This document shows, piece by piece, positions 60,476 through 64,000 of a DNA stretch of 64,000 nucleotides (the first letter of the stretch is position 1; every line of letters starts with the position of its first letter). The stretch lies in NCBI GenBank assembly GCA_946548085.1, contig CAMNPN010000004.1:1-64000 (forward strand), in the 5' to 3' direction. The DNA comes from an uncultured Prevotella sp. (lineage in GTDB: Bacteria > Bacteroidota > Bacteroidia > Bacteroidales > Bacteroidaceae). The position numbers and the translations under genes are program-made. Below the pieces are notes generated by a model, which saw only the letters and a list, made by a program, of their open reading frames with translations, had not been told where the DNA came from and ran no database searches.

Positions 60476-60781
60476 ATGGTTAAGCACATCATTCTCTGGA
60501 CACTGAATCCAGAACTCTCCGAAGAGGAGAAGAAGGCCGTCAAGGCAGGTATCAAAGAAGGACTGGAAGGTCTCGTAGGCAAGGTGCCGGGACTGCTCGA
60601 CGTAAAGGTCCACATCGATGGCCGGCTGGCCTCATCCAATGCCGACGTCATGCTCGACAGTACCCTCGAGAGCGAAGAGGCCCTGAAAGGCTATGCCAAG
60701 CATCCCGCCCATGTGGCTGTCGCCAACGGCAAGGTTCGTCCTTATACCGTGCAGCGCTCCTGTCTCGACTTCGAGATCTGA
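60476..60781 (+). CDS. Dabb (stress-responsive alpha/beta-barrel) domain protein
   Basis: A 101-residue protein consisting of a single Dabb domain: MVKHIILWTLNPELSEEEK, VPGLLDVKVHID, and a C-terminal HPAHVAVANGKVRPYTVQR containing the conserved His and Val. Such small dimeric barrels occur in plant stress proteins and bacterial monooxygenase-like enzymes; the bacterial role is mostly undefined. The start at 60476, 7 nt after the RluA-type gene, is preferred over upstream codons inside that gene. It lies 2 nt before the HAD gene. Confidence 0.85.
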   Translation: MVKHIILWTLNPELSEEEKKAVKAGIKEGLEGLVGKVPGLLDVKVHIDGRLASSNADVMLDSTLESEEALKGYAKHPAHVAVANGKVRPYTVQRSCLDFEI

Positions 60782-60783
60782 CT

Positions 60784-61410
60784 ATGAGCTATACGATAAG
60801 AAACATCGCCTTCGATTTAGGAGGCGTGGTGGTTGCACTGAGTTATGAACAGGCGGTAAAGCGCTTTGAAGAACTCGGCCTGAAGGATGCGCGCCAGCGC
60901 TTGGATGCCTTTGAGCAAAGGGGCATCTTCGGCGATCTGGAGAGCGGACGGATCACGGCCGAGGACTTCCGCAGGGAACTGAGCGTGCTGATAGGAAGGG
61001 AACTGACGATGGAGGAATGCGGCACTGCCTGGCAAGGCTATGTCGACCACGTGCCCAAACGCAACCTTAAAGCCCTCCTCAGCCTTAGGGCAAGAGGCTA
61101 CAAAGTGTGTCTACTGTCAAACACGAATCCCTTTATCATGCAGTGGGCATCGAACGACTTCGATGGTGAGGGTCACCCCATCAGCGATTTCTTCGATGCC
61201 CTCTACCTGAGCTACGAGTGCCAGGTGATGAAGCCGCGACGGGAGATCTTCGAGATGATGCTTCGCGGTCAGGAGTCACTACCAGAGGAGACCCTCTTCG
61301 TCGACGACGGGCCAAGAAATGTAGAAACGGCTTCCGCCATGGGCATGCACACCCTCTGCCCCGTGAACAACGAAGACTGGATTCCCGCCCTCGAAGTGTT
61401 CCTAACCTGA
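60784..61410 (+). CDS. HAD-superfamily (subfamily IA) hydrolase
   Basis: A 208-residue cytoplasmic phosphatase-like protein. Motif I is FDLGGVV; the second Asp of the usual DxD is replaced by Gly, as in the YihX/epoxide-hydrolase-N-like branch. Motif II is LLSNTNP, motif III Lys is in MKPRREIF, motif IV is FVDDGPRNVETA. A helical cap spans about 20-85. YihX-like enzymes act on sugar phosphates such as alpha-glucose-1-phosphate, but the substrate is not shown here. It is last gene of the pdxY-RluA-Dabb-HAD run and ends 14 nt from the convergent GH13 stop. Confidence 0.88.
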   Translation: MSYTIRNIAFDLGGVVVALSYEQAVKRFEELGLKDARQRLDAFEQRGIFGDLESGRITAEDFRRELSVLIGRELTMEECGTAWQGYVDHVPKRNLKALLSLRARGYKVCLLSNTNPFIMQWASNDFDGEGHPISDFFDALYLSYECQVMKPRREIFEMMLRGQESLPEETLFVDDGPRNVETASAMGMHTLCPVNNEDWIPALEVFLT

Positions 61411-61424
61411 GATTCCTATCCTGT

Positions 61425-63200
61425 TCACAACAACTTGACGACGGCATACGAGGTGGCAGGCATCTGCACCGTCACGTCGCCAGTCTTCTTATTGTGCGAT
61501 ATCTTAAAGCTGTCGCCCATGAGCAGTTTCGTTTTCCTGAACTTCACGTTGACGTTGAACGTGGCCTCGGCAGCCTCTGCCTTGGGGTTGAGCATCACCA
61601 GCACCACGTCGCCACCTGCGGCACGGGCATAGACGAAGGGATAGACATTGGGACGTGCCTCGTTGGCAGAGGGATACACAGGCACGAACTCCGCATAGTT
61701 AGCCAATGCGGGCTCGTTGTGGCGCAGGGCGATGAGCTGGCGCGTCTTGTTGAGCAGCGAGCGCGGGTTCTTCTCCTGTGCTGCCACATTGGGTGCATCA
61801 GCAGAGGGGTCTACAGGCAGATAGAGATCCGAGGGGGCACCGTCAGAGAAGCCGAGGTTCTTGCCCCCACTCCACTGCATCGGCGTTCGTGCACCGTTTC
61901 GCGGCTGGTAGGCACCCTCCACCTGAGGCCAGTCTTTTGGCAGCTGCCGCATGCCGATCTCGTTGCCATAATATAAGAAAGGTACGCCAGGCATGGTGAA
62001 GCCAAAGGCGTAGATGATCTCGAGCTCCTTGTCGGTGCGGCGGTTACCCAGACGGGCATTGTCGTGATTGCCTAACGGAAGACTGATATAGCCCTTGCCT
62101 ACGGTTTTCTGATACTGGTCCATATAGCTTTTGAGGAAGTCGCGCACGTCGCCCTTCCCCTCAGCGTCGAAATAGCTATGGCCCTCACTCACACCGTTGA
62201 GGATGCGCCAGCTCTCCTTCTGGAACAGGTCGTTGTAACCCTTGAACCAATGGAAGAAGTCTACATGGAAGCAGTTGTCGAGGGCATCGGCGGGGTACGA
62301 CCACTCGGCCACCATGAAGCCGTGTGGGTACTCCTTCTCAAGTAGCTGGCGTATCTCGCGCCAGAAAAGCTTCGTCTCGTTCTCATTGGTATTGAAGAAC
62401 TGCTCATTGCCCCTCACGCTACGGGTCTTCACCAGCGCCCCAGCCATGTCGGCACGGAAGCCGTCGGCTCCCATGTCCATCCAAAAGCGCAACACGTTCT
62501 TAAGGTCTTCGCGCATGGCCAGCACATCGGGGTGGTTGGTGGGCAGCTGCCATTTCTGCTCCGGGTCGGGATTGGCGAAACCAAAGTTCAGCGCAGGCTG
62601 GCACCAGTAGAAGTTGCGCATGAACTGGCCGTTGCGCTGGCCGTAGCCCTTGACGAACTGTCCAGCGAACTCACGTGGAGGGTCGACCCAGTTTGTCTCC
62701 GTCCAGATGTAGTAGTTAGAATACTTATTGGGCTGCTGCTTCTGCGAGGCTACGAACCACGGATGGTCGATAGCTGTGTAGCTGATGACATAGTCGAAGA
62801 TGACGCGCAAGCCTCGCTTGTGGGCCTCGTCAAACAGTCGGCGGGCATCTTCATTAGTGCCATAGCGCGGTGCTATCTTGTAGTAGTCGCGTACGTCGTA
62901 GCCAGCATCGTTGAAGGGGGAGTCGAAGAAGGGGTTCAGCCAGATGGCATCCACACCAAGGCTCTTCACATAGTCGAGCTTGCTGATGATACCTTTCAAG
63001 TCGCCGATACCGTCGCCGTCGGAGTCGCAGAAAGTCTGCGGATAGATCTGATAGAACACGGCGTTCTTGGCCCAGTCTGGCATGGCGGGCACCTCATAGT
63101 GGCCCGTGATGGTCTGTGCGGAGGTCGCCTGTGGGCATGCTGCCAGAACGGCAGAGAGGCAGAGAACGGCTGCACAATTGGTAAGATTAAGTCTATTCAT
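61425..63200 (-). CDS. GH13 alpha-amylase-family enzyme with altered conserved region I
   Basis: A 591-residue exported enzyme of the alpha-amylase superfamily. The signal region SAVLAACPQATSAQ could be read as a lipobox (LAAC) or a standard signal. The barrel starts VFYQIYPQTFCDSDGDGIGD. Catalytic residues are in place: Asp251 in GFRADMAG, Glu299 in MVAEWSY and Asp380 in GNHDNARLG. Region I reads DYVISYT starting near residue 136, where the family normally has DxVxNH; the conserved Asn-His pair is Ser-Tyr here. IDHPWF follows, which suggests the normal alignment. The C-terminal beta domain ends AVVKLL. Likely an alpha-glucosidase or neopullulanase-type enzyme, with possibly changed -1 subsite geometry. 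It may follow the gene to its right on the same strand. Confidence 0.88.
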   Translation of the reverse strand: MNRLNLTNCAAVLCLSAVLAACPQATSAQTITGHYEVPAMPDWAKNAVFYQIYPQTFCDSDGDGIGDLKGIISKLDYVKSLGVDAIWLNPFFDSPFNDAGYDVRDYYKIAPRYGTNEDARRLFDEAHKRGLRVIFDYVISYTAIDHPWFVASQKQQPNKYSNYYIWTETNWVDPPREFAGQFVKGYGQRNGQFMRNFYWCQPALNFGFANPDPEQKWQLPTNHPDVLAMREDLKNVLRFWMDMGADGFRADMAGALVKTRSVRGNEQFFNTNENETKLFWREIRQLLEKEYPHGFMVAEWSYPADALDNCFHVDFFHWFKGYNDLFQKESWRILNGVSEGHSYFDAEGKGDVRDFLKSYMDQYQKTVGKGYISLPLGNHDNARLGNRRTDKELEIIYAFGFTMPGVPFLYYGNEIGMRQLPKDWPQVEGAYQPRNGARTPMQWSGGKNLGFSDGAPSDLYLPVDPSADAPNVAAQEKNPRSLLNKTRQLIALRHNEPALANYAEFVPVYPSANEARPNVYPFVYARAAGGDVVLVMLNPKAEAAEATFNVNVKFRKTKLLMGDSFKISHNKKTGDVTVQMPATSYAVVKLL

Positions 63201-63222
63201 AGTTGTTATTATTTAATTTGAT

Positions 63223-63252
63223 AAGGCCCCGCCAATAATCTGGCAGGGCCTT
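63223..63252 (-). terminator. Terminator after the GGGtGRT-protein gene
   Basis: A 12-position stem with one mismatch (63223-63234 with 63241-63252, aaggccc/gggcctt) and a 6-base loop, then A/T-rich sequence. It lies between the truncated gene and GH13. Confidence 0.7.
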
Positions 63253-63280
63253 GGATTCCAGAATCTGCCGAAGCAGAAGA

Positions 63281-64000
63281 TTACTTCTTGTTCAAGGCGA
63301 GGTCGATGGCCACAGCCACGGATACGGTAGCACCCACCATCGGGTTGTTACCCATGCCGAGGAAGCCCATCATCTCTACGTGAGCAGGCACTGAAGAAGA
63401 ACCTGCGAACTGAGCGTCGCTGTGCATGCGTCCCAGAGTGTCGGTCATACCGTAAGAGGCAGGACCTGCAGCCATGTTGTCCGGATGCAGGGTACGGCCA
63501 GTACCGCCACCAGAAGCCACAGAGAAATAGGGCTTGCCAGCGAGCACGCGCTCCTTCTTGTACGTTCCGGCCACGGGGTGCTGGAAGCGGGTGGGGTTGG
63601 TAGAGTTACCCGTGATGGAGACATCGACGTTCTCCTTCCACAGGATAGCCACACCCTCACGGACGTCGTCGGCACCATAGCACTTCACCTTCAGACGGCT
63701 GGGGTTGTTGCCGTAAGGCACTTCCTTCACCACCTGCAGGTCGCCTGTGAAGTAGTCGAACTTAGTCTGTACGTATGTGAAGCCGTTGATACGGCTGATG
63801 ATCTGGGCAGCGTCCTTGCCAAGACCGTTAAGGATGACGCGGAGGGGCTTCTGGCGCACCTTGTTGGCCATCTCGGCAATCTTGATGGCACCCTCGGCGG
63901 CGGCGAAACTCTCGTGACCGGCCAGGAAGGCGAAGCACTCGGTCTCCTCGCGGAGCAGACGGGCGGCGAGGTTACCATGACCTACACCCACCTTACGGTC
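63281..64000 (-). CDS. GGGtGRT-type conserved protein, N-terminus beyond the window
   Basis: A partial gene: 239 residues of the C-terminal part are visible, and the frame continues past base 64000 (first visible residues DRKVGVGHGNL). The name-giving motif is SGGGTGRTLHPDN, followed by a glycine-rich C-terminus GFLGMGNNPMVGATVSVA. Other conserved strings are HESFAAAEGAIKIAE and SITGNSTNPTRFQHP. This is a widespread, strongly conserved bacterial protein of unknown function, found in many anaerobes. The motif suggests a nucleotide- or flavin-binding loop, but that is inference. Confidence 0.8.
   Translation of the reverse strand, partial: DRKVGVGHGNLAARLLREETECFAFLAGHESFAAAEGAIKIAEMANKVRQKPLRVILNGLGKDAAQIISRINGFTYVQTKFDYFTGDLQVVKEVPYGNNPSRLKVKCYGADDVREGVAILWKENVDVSITGNSTNPTRFQHPVAGTYKKERVLAGKPYFSVASGGGTGRTLHPDNMAAGPASYGMTDTLGRMHSDAQFAGSSSVPAHVEMMGFLGMGNNPMVGATVSVAVAIDLALNKK

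Overview
The window looks like chromosome of a plant-fibre-degrading member of Bacteroidales, most likely Prevotella/Segatella-like from gut or rumen. The reasons are the many promoters of the Bacteroidetes form (TTTG, 19-20 nt, TAnnTTTG), weak or absent Shine-Dalgarno sequences, a SusC/SusD pair, a one-protein hybrid two-component regulator, and numerous secreted glycoside hydrolases. No tRNA, rRNA, CRISPR array, integrase or complete insertion sequence was seen. Family assignments come from reading motifs and architecture, not from database searches.

Layout. 0.3-5.4 kb: a large leucine-rich-repeat surface protein ending in a dockerin-like module, then an Rpn/PD-(D/E)XK transposase-like nuclease; both lie among short palindromes and direct repeats. 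5.4-35 kb: a xylan (arabinoglucuronoxylan) degradation island. It holds GH51 and GH115 (minus strand), a divergent hybrid regulator, a sugar-nucleotidyltransferase-like gene, two GH43 genes (minus), then plus-strand GH5, a CE1-GH43 fusion and GH3, and, from a second promoter, GH31, GH10, CE6, an alpha/beta-hydrolase esterase and GH97. Together these cover backbone cleavage, arabinose, glucuronate, acetyl and feruloyl removal, and oligosaccharide hydrolysis. No SusC/SusD is embedded in this island.

35-47.3 kb: a minus-strand locus with SusC, SusD, a small lipoprotein, and then two tandem copies of a two-gene module: a multi-spanning membrane protein followed by a PD40/TolB-like beta-propeller lipoprotein with a single CxxCH haem-c motif. 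This is the best candidate for an undescribed system in the window. The SusC gene has a ~290-nt leader with overlapping short reading frames and two mutually exclusive hairpins. 47.3-48.9 kb is a gene-poor, highly structured intergenic island.

48.9-54.6 kb: two adjacent paralogous membrane kinases with periplasmic solute-binding domains; the first has Gln where the phospho-accepting His should be, the second is intact. 54.5-64 kb: MgtC, GNAT, a Upf1/IGHMBP2-like helicase, pyridoxal kinase, an RluA-family synthase, a Dabb protein, a HAD hydrolase, a GH13 enzyme and a truncated GGGtGRT protein.

A theme across the window is short tracts with an exact 7-bp period (TTTACAG, ACTATAA, ATTGAAA, CTCCCTC and GAGGTGA types). 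They lie in intergenic gaps, at start codons and, in two cases, inside reading frames of xylanolytic enzymes. One sits where an esterase domain has lost its catalytic core.
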